From the NCBI GenBank assembly GCA_036257895.1, contig DATAES010000192.1:1-10656 (forward strand): DNA of 10,656 nucleotides. The letters run 5' to 3'. A program made the position numbers and the translations under genes. Numbering within the stretch: the first letter of the stretch is position 1; every line of letters begins with the position of its first letter. The stretch comes from DATAES01 sp036257895 (lineage in GTDB: Bacteria; Actinomycetota; Acidimicrobiia; Acidimicrobiales; JACDCH01). The notes under the pieces were generated by a model. The model saw only the letters and a list, made by a program, of their open reading frames with translations. It was not told where the DNA came from and made no database searches. Below are positions 1 through 6,688 of the stretch, piece by piece.

Positions 1-179
1 CGTACGACGGCAGTCTCGACGGTGGCCCTCCTGGCACGCCCACGGGCGACGAGATCGGCGCCTTCATCAACACGTCGGCGGCCCACGGCGCCAAGGGGGT
101 GTCGTTCTGGTCATGGCAACACGCGAGCGACGCGATGTGGAGTGCGATCGCCAGCGGACCAGCCGTCGGCGCGGGGTAG
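1..179 (+). CDS. C-terminal end of a probable TIM-barrel glycoside-hydrolase-like protein (5' truncated)
   Basis: The reading frame is open from the left edge (codons begin at base 3) to TAG at 177-179 and encodes 58 residues. Codons are G/C-rich at the third position, as in the neighbours. The visible end has a Gly/Pro-rich stretch, then 'AHGAKGVSFWSWQHAS' and 'MWSAI'. A final hydrophobic strand followed by an aromatic FWSWQ cluster is typical of the last beta-strand/helix of a (beta/alpha)8 barrel in secreted sugar-active or peptidoglycan-associated proteins. That family link is an inference from a short piece. The start, signal peptide and catalytic residues lie outside the window. The coding call is firm and the function is not. 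Confidence 0.55.
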   Translation, partial: YDGSLDGGPPGTPTGDEIGAFINTSAAHGAKGVSFWSWQHASDAMWSAIASGPAVGAG

Positions 180-195
180 CACCCGACTGCGCGCC

Positions 196-201
196 TAACG
201 T
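196..201 (+). promoter_or_regulatory. Possible -10 element (TAACGT) for a leaderless decarboxylase mRNA
   Basis: TAACGT fits the actinobacterial -10 pattern TAnnnT and ends 9 bases before the GTG at 211. There is no Shine-Dalgarno sequence in 180-210. Transcription would then begin at or next to the start codon, as in leaderless actinobacterial messages. No clear -35 is visible, so this is tentative. Confidence 0.3.
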
Positions 202-210
202 TGTGGCCCG

Positions 211-1875
211 GTGAGTATGCGGGGTCGCGACGTCCTGCTCGATGTGCTGCGGACCGAAGGCGTCCGCCACATCTTCGGTAATCCCGGTAGCACGGAGCTT
301 CCACTGATTGACGCACTCGCGTCGGCCGAGGATCTGCACTACGTGCTCGCGCTCCAAGAGGCGACCGCGGTCGGCATGGCCGACGGCTACGCGCAAGCGA
401 CGGGCCGTCCCGCCTTCTTGAACCTGCACACGTCCGCCGGACTCGGCAACGCGATCGGCAACCTCACGAACGCGCGTGCATGTCTCACGCCACTGGTCGT
501 CACCGCGGGTCAGCAGGACTACCGGCACATCGTCACCGACCCACTTCTCGCCGGTGACCTCACCGGGATCGCCGGCGCAGTGTCGAAGTGGGCGCACGAG
601 GTCCGCACGACCGACGAGCTCGGAACCGTCCTCCGGCGCGCGTTCCACGACGCGATGAGTCCGCCGTCCGGGCCGGTCTTCGTGTCCATGCCCATGGATC
701 TCCTCGAAGGGTCCACGGACACACCCGTGCCAGGGCCGTCGACCGTTCACCGGCGGCCGGTCGCGGACGGATTGGACGTGCTCGCGCGGCTGCTCTCGTC
801 GGAGACCGCCGGCAAGATCGCCATCGTCGCCGGCGACGAGGTCGCCCAGGCCGACGCAGTGTCGGAGCTCGTGGCTGTGGCCGAGGCCCTGGCCGCACCG
901 GTCTACGGTTCGCCGCTGCACGGCAACGCGGTCTTCCCTCCGGCTCATCCCCTGTGGAACGGCATGCTGGCACCGGCCGCGGCCGCGGTCCACGCCACGC
1001 TTGCGGCCTACGAGCGCGTGCTGCTCGTTGGCGGACGCGCGTTCATGGCGTACCCCTACACGCCCGGGCCTGCGCTGCCCCACACCGTGGAACTGCTCCA
1101 TCTGTCACCCGATCCCTACCAACTCGGTCGCGTGTACCCCACGCGATGGGCCTCGGCCGGGGATCCAAAGGCTTCGCTTGCGGCGCTGTTGCCGATCATC
1201 TCCGCACAAGTCGAAAAAGCAGGCGCGCGCCACGCGATCACCGACGCGATGACCGAGGCGTCGATGCGGCGGCGAAAGGCGATCGAGGAGCTCGAGGTGA
1301 CAGCGTTGTCCCGCTACGACAGTGCGCCCATGGATCCGATGGCGGCCGCCCATGCCCTCGTGCGCGCGATGCCGCCTGGCTCGCTCATCGTCGACGAGGC
1401 GATCACCACCGGGGTGTACGTGCGCGGGTTCCATCATCAGTCGGTGCCGGGTCGCTACTTCTTCTGCCCCGGCGGCGGATTGGGTTGGGGCATGCCGGCG
1501 GCTTGTGGTGTGTCACTCGGTCACGATCGCGAGCCGGTCCTGTGCGTCGTCGGTGACGGATCGGCCATGTACTCACCGCAAGCGCTGTGGACGGCCGCAC
1601 ACGAACGACTGCCGGTCATCTTCGCCGTGGTCAACAACCGCGAGTACCGCATCCTCAAGAACAACCTGCGGGGCATGCGCGGCGACAGCACGCGCACCGA
1701 GCGCTTCGTCGCGATGGACATCGAGGATCCCCCAGTCGACTACGTCTCGCTCGCCGAATCGATGGGTGTCGAGGCGGCCCTCGTCGAGAAGGCGACCGAC
1801 GTGGCGGACGCGGTTCAGACAGCGCTCGACGACGGAGGCCCGCGTCTGCTCGAACTGCCGATCGCGTCCGGCTGA
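211..1875 (+). CDS. ThDP-dependent 2-oxoacid decarboxylase, benzoylformate decarboxylase family
   Basis: A 554-residue cytosolic ThDP enzyme, close in length to Pseudomonas putida benzoylformate decarboxylase (BFD, 528). Order: Pyr domain (about 5-165), central domain (about 185-330), PP domain (about 375-550). The ThDP/Mg motif is GDG (448-450) followed by NN (475-476). BFD residues S26, E47 and H70 are matched by S27 (FGNPGS), E50 (LALQE) and H73 (NLH). BFD H281, T377, A460 and F464 are replaced by Y281, I398, I481 and N485, judged by gapless local alignment to the remembered BFD sequence. The family decarboxylates 2-oxo acids and can ligate the product aldehyde. The altered pocket argues against assuming benzoylformate is the substrate. 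The start may be GTG 211 or ATG 217; neither has a Shine-Dalgarno. It stands alone between the truncated upstream gene and a terminator-like hairpin. Confidence 0.85.
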   Translation: MSMRGRDVLLDVLRTEGVRHIFGNPGSTELPLIDALASAEDLHYVLALQEATAVGMADGYAQATGRPAFLNLHTSAGLGNAIGNLTNARACLTPLVVTAGQQDYRHIVTDPLLAGDLTGIAGAVSKWAHEVRTTDELGTVLRRAFHDAMSPPSGPVFVSMPMDLLEGSTDTPVPGPSTVHRRPVADGLDVLARLLSSETAGKIAIVAGDEVAQADAVSELVAVAEALAAPVYGSPLHGNAVFPPAHPLWNGMLAPAAAAVHATLAAYERVLLVGGRAFMAYPYTPGPALPHTVELLHLSPDPYQLGRVYPTRWASAGDPKASLAALLPIISAQVEKAGARHAITDAMTEASMRRRKAIEELEVTALSRYDSAPMDPMAAAHALVRAMPPGSLIVDEAITTGVYVRGFHHQSVPGRYFFCPGGGLGWGMPAACGVSLGHDREPVLCVVGDGSAMYSPQALWTAAHERLPVIFAVVNNREYRILKNNLRGMRGDSTRTERFVAMDIEDPPVDYVSLAESMGVEAALVEKATDVADAVQTALDDGGPRLLELPIASG

Positions 1876-1881
1876 CAGGAA

Positions 1882-1925
1882 CGGGCCGTCTCGAGCGGTA
1901 GGGGGGAGTCGCTCGAGACGGCCCG
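1882..1925. terminator. 16-bp perfect hairpin between convergent genes
   Basis: Bases 1882-1897 and 1910-1925 are exact reverse complements (16 bp; core GGCCGTCTCGAGCG), with a 12-base G-rich loop. It begins 6 bases after the decarboxylase stop and ends 2 bases before the last base of the opposite-strand gene, so it can serve both genes as a bidirectional terminator. No T-tract follows on either strand, which is common for GC-rich actinobacterial hairpins. Confidence 0.7.
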
Positions 1926-1927
1926 GA

Positions 1928-2977
1928 TCACTCGCGGACTGCGAGGAGGTGCCAGTCGCCCAAAAAATCGTCGAGCCGGTAGGTACCCGCGTCGTCGAAC
2001 ACGAGGCCCAATCCGGCGACATGCTCAGCGAGAACCTGTGACGCGAGCACACGGCCTGAACTGGCGATGCAGCAGATCCGGCTCGCTACGTGCGCGATCA
2101 CGTCGGTGATGTCTGCATCGCGCACCTTTCCGTCGCCGGCATGCAGTCCGGCGCGGAGGTCGAGGTTGAGATCGTGGAGGTCCCGGCGAATCGCGAGAGC
2201 GCACCGGACGGCGCTGTACGGACCAGAGAATCGGACGAACGCTCCCTCGTGGGATTGCACCCGCGTGCCGTTGTACCGAGCGGCCTGGCGGCGGACGATG
2301 CTCCGATACTCGTCGACCAGTTCGGGCCAGGTGCGCTCGTCGATGGACGGGACGCGAGCCCTGGACGGAGCGACGTCGGTGAACATGACCGCGGCGGCAA
2401 CGCACTCCGCGGGCTCGGGGTCCTCGCGGGGTAGCACCTCGAGCTCGTCGTCGACCACGTCGACGTCGACGACCCCGGCGCCGCGCAAGGGCGCGGCGCG
2501 TCGTCCCCGCCCCGCCGCGCCGCTCGCCCTTGACATTGTCGCCCGCCCTTTACTCCAGCCGACGACGCTGACGGTACGTGAGGTCGTCACCGCGCGGAAT
2601 CCCCAATGTGCGACAGATTCAGGTCGTCGGAGGTCAGCCGCAACGACCACTTCTCGGTTGGTGGCGACGCCCAACCGTCGTCGCAACGCTGCGTGCCGGC
2701 GCTGCACGGTACGCGCGGAATGGCCAAGCCGTGATCCGATGTCGCGGACCGTGGCGCCCCCAGCGAGCAGGGCGAGTAGCTCGACATCAGTGGGATGAAG
2801 CGTACCGAGAGACCAGCGACGACACGCGTATCCCCGATGAGCTCTGCAGACGACGATCCGCGCTCGCTTGACGTCGGTCGCGCTCTCGAGCTCGAGCTCG
2901 GGGAACGGCGCAGTTGAGATCGTCCGAACGGGGCGTACGGGCGGGGCATCCGCGAAATGCGCAGCCGCACGCGTCAA
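1928..2977 (-). CDS. LuxR-type HTH fused to a degenerate class III adenylate/guanylate cyclase-like domain
   Basis: A 349-residue protein from the chosen TTG at 2977. Residues about 59-114 form a GerE/LuxR-type helix-turn-helix ('VRDIGSRLGHSARTVQRR', then 'LRRRLGV'). A basic and then acidic linker (about 140-190) leads to a cyclase homology domain (about 195-349): 'VMFTDV', 'VRCALAIR', 'LRAGLHAG', and a C-terminal GxxWHLLAV-like end. In class III cyclases two Asp bind metal, a Lys selects ATP, and Asn/Arg stabilise the transition state. Here the first Asp is kept (D201) and so is the Arg (R300), but the Lys is Q241, the second Asp is G245 (next to E244) and the Asn is H296. Catalysis is therefore doubtful; the domain may be a ligand- or dimer-sensing module for the HTH. 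The frame stays open to GTG 3034, but that start has no ribosome site and leaves only 11 bases to the divergent gene, so TTG 2977 is preferred. Confidence 0.75.
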   Translation of the reverse strand: MTRAAAHFADAPPVRPVRTISTAPFPELELESATDVKRARIVVCRAHRGYACRRWSLGTLHPTDVELLALLAGGATVRDIGSRLGHSARTVQRRHAALRRRLGVATNREVVVAADLRRPESVAHWGFRAVTTSRTVSVVGWSKGRATMSRASGAAGRGRRAAPLRGAGVVDVDVVDDELEVLPREDPEPAECVAAAVMFTDVAPSRARVPSIDERTWPELVDEYRSIVRRQAARYNGTRVQSHEGAFVRFSGPYSAVRCALAIRRDLHDLNLDLRAGLHAGDGKVRDADITDVIAHVASRICCIASSGRVLASQVLAEHVAGLGLVFDDAGTYRLDDFLGDWHLLAVRE

Positions 2978-3034
2978 CCTTTCCCCGGTGATGTGCCGCC
3001 CTCGTCGGGGTGCATCCCCATGGAGAGTCCCCAC

Positions 3035-3040
3035 AGGAGG
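3035..3040 (+). promoter_or_regulatory. Shine-Dalgarno AGGAGG that fixes the DUF7144 start
   Basis: AGGAGG lies 5 bases before GTG 3046. An in-frame upstream ATG at 3010 has no comparable site and would add 12 non-conserved residues, so GTG 3046 is taken as the start. Confidence 0.8.
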
Positions 3041-3045
3041 GCGAT

Positions 3046-3450
3046 GTGAGCACTGACCTGACCTACGACGACGAAAAGGGCTTCGGTTGGCTCTTCTTTG
3101 CCGGCACCGTGCTCGGCTTGGCCGGGCTCATGCGGATCGTCGACGCGATCTGGGCGTTTCGCTACAACGGTGCACTGCCCGACAACCTGCAGGACGGCGT
3201 CCTCAGCGACAACCTCACGACGTACGGGTGGGTGTGGCTCGGCGTCGGCATCCTGCTGATCTTTTCCAGCTTCATGCTCCTCACGCGGTCTCAGTTCGCA
3301 CGCTGGATCGGGTTCATCGCCGCGGCCGTCCTGGGCCTGAGCGCGATGACGTGGATGCCGTACTACCCGATCTGGGCCCTCACGTACGTCTTGATCGCAG
3401 TGTTGGTGTTCTACGGTCTCGCCGCTCACGGCGGCCGCACGCCGGCGTAA
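3046..3450 (+). CDS. DUF7144-family four-helix membrane protein
   Basis: A 134-residue integral membrane protein. Four hydrophobic segments are visible at about 14-37, 60-79, 86-104 and 109-127. The motif 'MPYYPIW' (104-110), between helices 3 and 4, and the GW at the start of helix 2 match the actinobacterial DUF7144 pattern as remembered (helix - IPYYP-W - helix). The function of the family is not known. The N-terminus is acidic and presumably cytoplasmic. The start is set by a perfect Shine-Dalgarno. The gene is divergent from the HTH-cyclase fusion (68 bases between start codons if TTG 2977 is used) and convergent with the next CMD-fold gene, whose stop codon is only 7 bases away, so transcripts probably overlap at their 3' ends. 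Confidence 0.8.
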   Translation: MSTDLTYDDEKGFGWLFFAGTVLGLAGLMRIVDAIWAFRYNGALPDNLQDGVLSDNLTTYGWVWLGVGILLIFSSFMLLTRSQFARWIGFIAAAVLGLSAMTWMPYYPIWALTYVLIAVLVFYGLAAHGGRTPA

Positions 3451-3457
3451 GTCTGAC

Positions 3458-3820
3458 CTACTCCGGGTCGCCGCTGAACTGCGGCGGTTCCTCGATCTGC
3501 GCGTCGATGTTGTAACCGAGCGCCAACGCAAAGGCCGGAGTGGCGGCGACGACACGCGCGATGCCCACGCTGCGGGCCACGGCCCGCAGCATGTTGATCA
3601 GTTCGTCTGGTGTGGCACCCGTGGCAACTGCGCTCTGCACGCACCGTCGGTAGGCAGAGTCGCCGGCCCCCGCCGCGATCAAGGCTGCGACCCGAGCCAT
3701 GGCGCCGGCTTGCTCGCGAGTCGACGGACCGGTCCACGTCTCGGCCTCGGCCGCGATTTCGTCCTCGGCGCGGACCGCCGTCTGACGGAGCCTCCGCTGC
3801 GTCGCGCCGTGTGCTCGCAC
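3458..3820 (-). CDS. Carboxymuconolactone decarboxylase (CMD)-fold protein, copy 1
   Basis: A 120-residue all-helical protein of the CMD/AhpD superfamily. Residues about 32-107 carry the family core: 'MARVAALIAAGA', then 'ATGATPDEL', then 'ARVVAATPAFALALGY'. PcaC-type members decarboxylate a lactone of the protocatechuate pathway, and AhpD uses a CxxC...H centre as a disulfide reductase. Here no CxxC is present and the usual His position (8 residues before the Gly of GAT) is C60. The C-terminal tail is acidic. Start choice: GAGG (3827-3830) lies 6 bases before GTG 3820; ATG codons at 3826 and 3823 are too close to it. GTG also gives exactly the same distance to the shared operator as in copy 2. 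The frame is open further upstream to 4156, but that part overlaps the regulator gene and is not coding-like. It sits 104 bases downstream of the MalT-like gene with its own operator. Confidence 0.75.
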   Translation of the reverse strand: MRAHGATQRRLRQTAVRAEDEIAAEAETWTGPSTREQAGAMARVAALIAAGAGDSAYRRCVQSAVATGATPDELINMLRAVARSVGIARVVAATPAFALALGYNIDAQIEEPPQFSGDPE

Positions 3821-3891
3821 CATCATCCTCGTAGTTCTCGACGCGCGGCGCGCCGGCCACGTCATCGGACTCCACGACGACGGACACGACA

Positions 3892-3908
3892 TCATCCAGT
3901 CGGGATGA
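3892..3908 (-). promoter_or_regulatory. Palindromic operator TCATCC-N5-GGATGA upstream of CMD copy 1 (candidate MalT-type box pair)
   Basis: TCATCC at 3892-3897 and GGATGA at 3903-3908 form a perfect 6-bp inverted pair with spacer AGTCG. The centre is 80 bases upstream of GTG 3820, within the non-coding gap after the regulator's stop codon (3925). The same element lies 80 bases upstream of CMD copy 2. GGATGA is the core of the E. coli MalT box, and a MalT-family gene lies directly upstream. Binding is inferred. Confidence 0.65.
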
Positions 3909-3924
3909 ACAGCGCAGCCCGCAC

Positions 3925-6177
3925 TCAGCTGCCGAGAAGACCGCACTCCCGGGCCCGAACGATGGCGTCGCTGCGGGAGGACACACCGAGCTTCTGGTAG
4001 ATGGAGATCGCCTGGGTCTTCACCGTGTTCCGCGACACGTACAGGCGCTCGCCGATCTCCGGGAACGTGAGGTGAGTCGCGAGCAACGGCAGCAACCGCA
4101 ACTCCGCAGTCGTCAGCGACGAAGCTCCGGGGACACCGGGGTGTGCTGCATCGCATTTGGCTCGCAGCTCCGCGGCCAGGGACGCGACGACACCGAGGTC
4201 GGGTCGCTGTTGGAGGATGTCGTGTACGTCTCTGAGCACGGCCCGGGCACCAGCGATGTCAGCCAGAGCGACATATGCCGCAGCCATCTCCAGCAGCGTC
4301 TGGGACGAGAGCGTCGGCACGGCGTACGTCAACAGCGGCCGCAGGCGGGCGGCCACGGCGAGGTGTTCTTGGGCTACCGCCATGTCACTGCGATGCAAGG
4401 CAACCCGCGCGCTGACGGCGTACGCGAACGCGGTGATCGAGATCTTGCTCGCAAAGGCGTCGTCCATGATCGAAACGGCTTGATCGGCGAGGCGCTCCGC
4501 CTCGGGCCAATCGCCCCGATTCACGCTGATCCGCGCCCGCTGTGCGAGCGCAACCGCGGCGGCGAGCATCGCTCCCACATCGACGGCGACGTCGTGGGCA
4601 TGGGCGAAGATCGAGTCGGCGCGCTCCTCGTCGCCGTCGAGCGAGTGCGAGATCGCTTCCATCAGCAAGGCTGTGGCCCGCCAAGGGCTCCCTGCGGAGA
4701 GGCTGTTGCGAGCGGCTACGGCATCCGTGCTCATCTGCCGGATGCCATCGCGGCACAGGAACGCACGAAGCAACGCGAGCCACGCCTCGGGCGTCTCGCC
4801 GCCCACGGCCGCAACACTGGCGTCCGCAGTCTCGGCGGCTGCGGCCCAGAACTCGGCGCGGGCCGGATGGCCGAGCAGCGCACTGAACAGCGATGCCTGC
4901 ACGGAAATGGCCGGGTAGGAGCCGATGACGCCGCGGTGCTCGAACCAGTCGATCCACTTTCGTACGGTCGAGATGCGACCGGTCGCGTACACGGGTGTCA
5001 GAACCGTGGCGACGATCCGCGCCGCTCGGTCGACGTCACCGGCCTGCTGCGCGTGCCCGATGCCCACTTCGGGCATGCCATTCGCTTCGCACCACATCGA
5101 CGCGCGGCGATGCAGGTCGGGCACGAGCTCGGGCTCACGCCGTCTGAGCTCCGCGCGGAGCATGTCTCGGAGGAGGTTGTGATAGCGGAACCACACGCGC
5201 TGGCGGTCGAGGCCGAGGACCAGCAGGTGTGACTGCTCGAGCGACTCGAGCACCTCGGCGGAACCCTCGGACCCGAGCACGAAGTCGCACAGCGGTCCCG
5301 ACATCTCGTCGAGAACTGCGGTTCGGGTGAGGAAAGTCACGGTGCGCTGTGGAACTCGCTCGAGCAGCTCGGAGCGCAGGTAGTCGGCCATGAGGCGATC
5401 GTCACCGGCGAACGGCGCAGCCGAGCGCTGTTTGATGCCATCCCGGAGCGACAGCGCGGCCAGATACAGGCCGACCGGCCATCCCTCGGTACGTCTGCAC
5501 AGCTCGGCGACGTCGCTCTCATCCAACTCGACGCCCGCCCCCGACAGCAGCGCCTGCGCCTCCGCATCGTCCATGGCGAGATCCGCGGCGTCGATCTCGA
5601 GGAGGTCGCCGCGGCTTCGCAACACGGTCATCGGCAACGGGGGCTCCGTGCGCGACGCGATGACGAGCTGCGCACCACGCGGCATGCCGACAGCGAGCTG
5701 CGCGAGAGCGTCGAGACTGTCACGGTTCTGCAGCTGTTCGAGATGATCGAGGACGAGGGCCGCGGGCCGCTCCATCGAAGCCAGAGCCGAGATGAGCCGC
5801 GGGACGGCATCGGCGGCGATGGACAGACCCGGAAAGTCGAGTGTGCGAAAGATACGCGGGTCGATCGGCTCGACGCGGTCCAGCGCGGCGGCTGCGTAGG
5901 TCAGGAACACAGCCGGGTCGTTGTCACGATCGTCGACCGAGACCCAAGCCACCCGCTCGCGTCGCTCCGCCCATTGACTGAGCAGTGTCGTCTTGCCGGC
6001 TCCGGGCGGCGCGATCACCGAGACGACGGGAACGTCGACCGCGGCGAGGAGCCGATCGACGAGGCCACGGCGCGACACCGCACCTGAACGCGCACGCGGA
6101 GGATGGAGCTTCGGCTCGAACAATGCAAATGACGGGCCCCCTCGCGGAGGGGGAGCCGCTTGCCCGAGTTCTTGCAA
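3925..6177 (-). CDS. MalT-type LuxR-family transcriptional activator (STAND ATPase)
   Basis: A 750-residue regulator, shorter than E. coli MalT (901). Order: N-terminal 'EPKLHPPRAR' linker; NTPase domain with Walker A 'APPGAGKTT' (56-64; K62, T63) and Walker B 'LVLDHLEQL' (142-149; D144); 'GWPVGLYLAALSL' (232-244), a conserved STAND segment; winged-helix-like region to about 345; superhelical TPR-like repeats to about 680; LuxR HTH at 688-750. The recognition-helix region, NTVKT followed by YQKLGV and DA, closely matches E. coli MalT (TTIKT...YQKLGV...DA). Such proteins bind a small inducer in the superhelical part plus ATP, oligomerise and activate transcription; the inducer here is unknown. 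The start is TTG 6177, backed by GAGGTG 7 bases upstream; a later TTG at 6123 is possible. It lies between two CMD-fold genes that share an operator, so they are its likely targets. Confidence 0.88.
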   Translation of the reverse strand: MQELGQAAPPPRGGPSFALFEPKLHPPRARSGAVSRRGLVDRLLAAVDVPVVSVIAPPGAGKTTLLSQWAERRERVAWVSVDDRDNDPAVFLTYAAAALDRVEPIDPRIFRTLDFPGLSIAADAVPRLISALASMERPAALVLDHLEQLQNRDSLDALAQLAVGMPRGAQLVIASRTEPPLPMTVLRSRGDLLEIDAADLAMDDAEAQALLSGAGVELDESDVAELCRRTEGWPVGLYLAALSLRDGIKQRSAAPFAGDDRLMADYLRSELLERVPQRTVTFLTRTAVLDEMSGPLCDFVLGSEGSAEVLESLEQSHLLVLGLDRQRVWFRYHNLLRDMLRAELRRREPELVPDLHRRASMWCEANGMPEVGIGHAQQAGDVDRAARIVATVLTPVYATGRISTVRKWIDWFEHRGVIGSYPAISVQASLFSALLGHPARAEFWAAAAETADASVAAVGGETPEAWLALLRAFLCRDGIRQMSTDAVAARNSLSAGSPWRATALLMEAISHSLDGDEERADSIFAHAHDVAVDVGAMLAAAVALAQRARISVNRGDWPEAERLADQAVSIMDDAFASKISITAFAYAVSARVALHRSDMAVAQEHLAVAARLRPLLTYAVPTLSSQTLLEMAAAYVALADIAGARAVLRDVHDILQQRPDLGVVASLAAELRAKCDAAHPGVPGASSLTTAELRLLPLLATHLTFPEIGERLYVSRNTVKTQAISIYQKLGVSSRSDAIVRARECGLLGS
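6137..6153 (-). other. GC hairpin inside the first codons of the MalT-like gene
   Basis: CCCCCTC (6137-6143) and GAGGGGG (6147-6153) are perfect complements around a 3-base loop, codons 9-14 from the TTG start. In the mRNA this would be a very stable stem just after the ribosome site and could dampen translation. If translation starts at TTG 6123 instead, it would be a leader hairpin. It may also just reflect Pro/Gly codons. Confidence 0.35.
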
Positions 6178-6184
6178 CTCGCCC

Positions 6185-6190
6185 CACCTC
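6185..6190 (-). promoter_or_regulatory. Shine-Dalgarno GAGGTG for the TTG start of the MalT-like gene
   Basis: Read on the - strand, GAGGTG lies 7 bases before TTG 6177. It is the same hexamer that precedes CMD copy 2. It is the main reason to prefer TTG 6177 over the internal TTG at 6123. Confidence 0.6.
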
Positions 6191-6210
6191 TCAGCGCCCT
6201 ACCAGGCGAC

Positions 6211-6242
6211 GCTATTGCAGGACCTCGAAGTCCTGCAATGGC
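6211..6242. promoter_or_regulatory. Long inverted repeat between CMD copy 2 and the MalT-like gene
   Basis: ATTGCAGGAC (6214-6223) and GTCCTGCAAT (6230-6239) are exact reverse complements around CTCGAA. Two more base pairs outside, after a T-G wobble, extend it to 13 pairs. It starts 28 bases after the stop codon of CMD copy 2 and lies about 50 bases upstream of the MalT-like start. It could terminate CMD copy 2 (there is no T-tract), attenuate read-through, or be an operator for the regulator gene. It lacks the GGATGA half-site. Confidence 0.5.
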
Positions 6243-6269
6243 CTCAACTCGGCAGCAGTCCGCCTTCAC

Positions 6270-6617
6270 TCACCATGGCGTGCGCTCACCCATCGCGTAG
6301 CCGAGCGCCGCAGCCAGTGCCGGTGCGGCCACGGTGACACGAGCCGAGCCGACGACGGGTGCCACCGCCACGAGCACGTCCACGATGGCGTCTTCCGAAG
6401 CACCGGCCGCGAGCGCCGCAGCGACGCCCCACTGGTATGTCGTCGGATGCGAGTCCATCGCCACGACGGCGGCCAGCCGAACGAGAGCCCTCGGCTGGGC
6501 CTCCAAGTCGACGCAGTCGCTGTCGACGACCGAGTCACCGAGCAGTCCCCGGAGTGTGGACTCGTCGTTGATCGCGAGGCATCGCAGGAACTCTTCGTTC
6601 TGCCCAGTCGTGGTCAT
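6270..6617 (-). CDS. Carboxymuconolactone decarboxylase (CMD)-fold protein, copy 2
   Basis: A 115-residue paralogue of the CMD-fold gene at 3458-3820. The core at about 43-109 reads 'ALVRLAAVVAM', 'ALAAGASEDAI', 'ARVTVAAPALAAALGY', aligning without gaps to copy 1 from the AAL/AAV segment to ALGY. As in copy 1 there is no CxxC, and the usual His position is G64; H57 stands where AhpD has its first Cys. An enzymatic role like PcaC or AhpD is therefore uncertain, and a binding or scaffolding role is possible. The N-terminal 40 residues are acidic and differ from copy 1. Start ATG 6617 is supported by GAGGTG 5 bases upstream (6623-6628). It is the first gene in the - direction of the CMD-MalT-CMD cluster and carries the shared palindrome 80 bases upstream. 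Confidence 0.82.
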   Translation of the reverse strand: MTTTGQNEEFLRCLAINDESTLRGLLGDSVVDSDCVDLEAQPRALVRLAAVVAMDSHPTTYQWGVAAALAAGASEDAIVDVLVAVAPVVGSARVTVAAPALAAALGYAMGERTPW

Positions 6618-6688
6618 GAACGCACCTCAGGTCAGGTGAGCGTCGAGAAGGACATCTCCCACTACGCGTTACAACCGTCGGAGCCGCA

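Noticed and set aside
943..948. Single TCATCC hexamers inside coding sequence (also 2793-2798 as GGATGA, 5519-5524)
   Set aside because: About five single copies of a hexamer on both strands are expected by chance in this window; these are unpaired and inside genes.
67..1101. 344-codon open frame on the - strand
   Set aside because: It lies antisense to the well-supported decarboxylase and the upstream gene end, has Arg/Gly/His-rich composition and shows no domain; a GC-rich shadow.
588..1556. 322-codon + strand frame inside the decarboxylase
   Set aside because: An Arg-dominated shadow in another frame of a gene with clear ThDP motifs.
2025..2405. 126-codon - strand frame overlapping the cyclase-like domain
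   Set aside because: Out of frame with the recognised FTD and RAGLHAG motifs and Arg-rich; a shadow rather than a frameshifted continuation.
3821..4156. N-terminal extension of CMD copy 1
   Set aside because: The frame is open but overlaps the regulator's HTH region by over 200 bases, has shadow-like composition and ignores the ribosome site at 3827-3830 and the operator spacing.
4072..5232. 386-codon open frame on the + strand
   Set aside because: Antisense to the MalT-like gene, with unnatural composition and no motif; long antisense frames are expected at this GC content.
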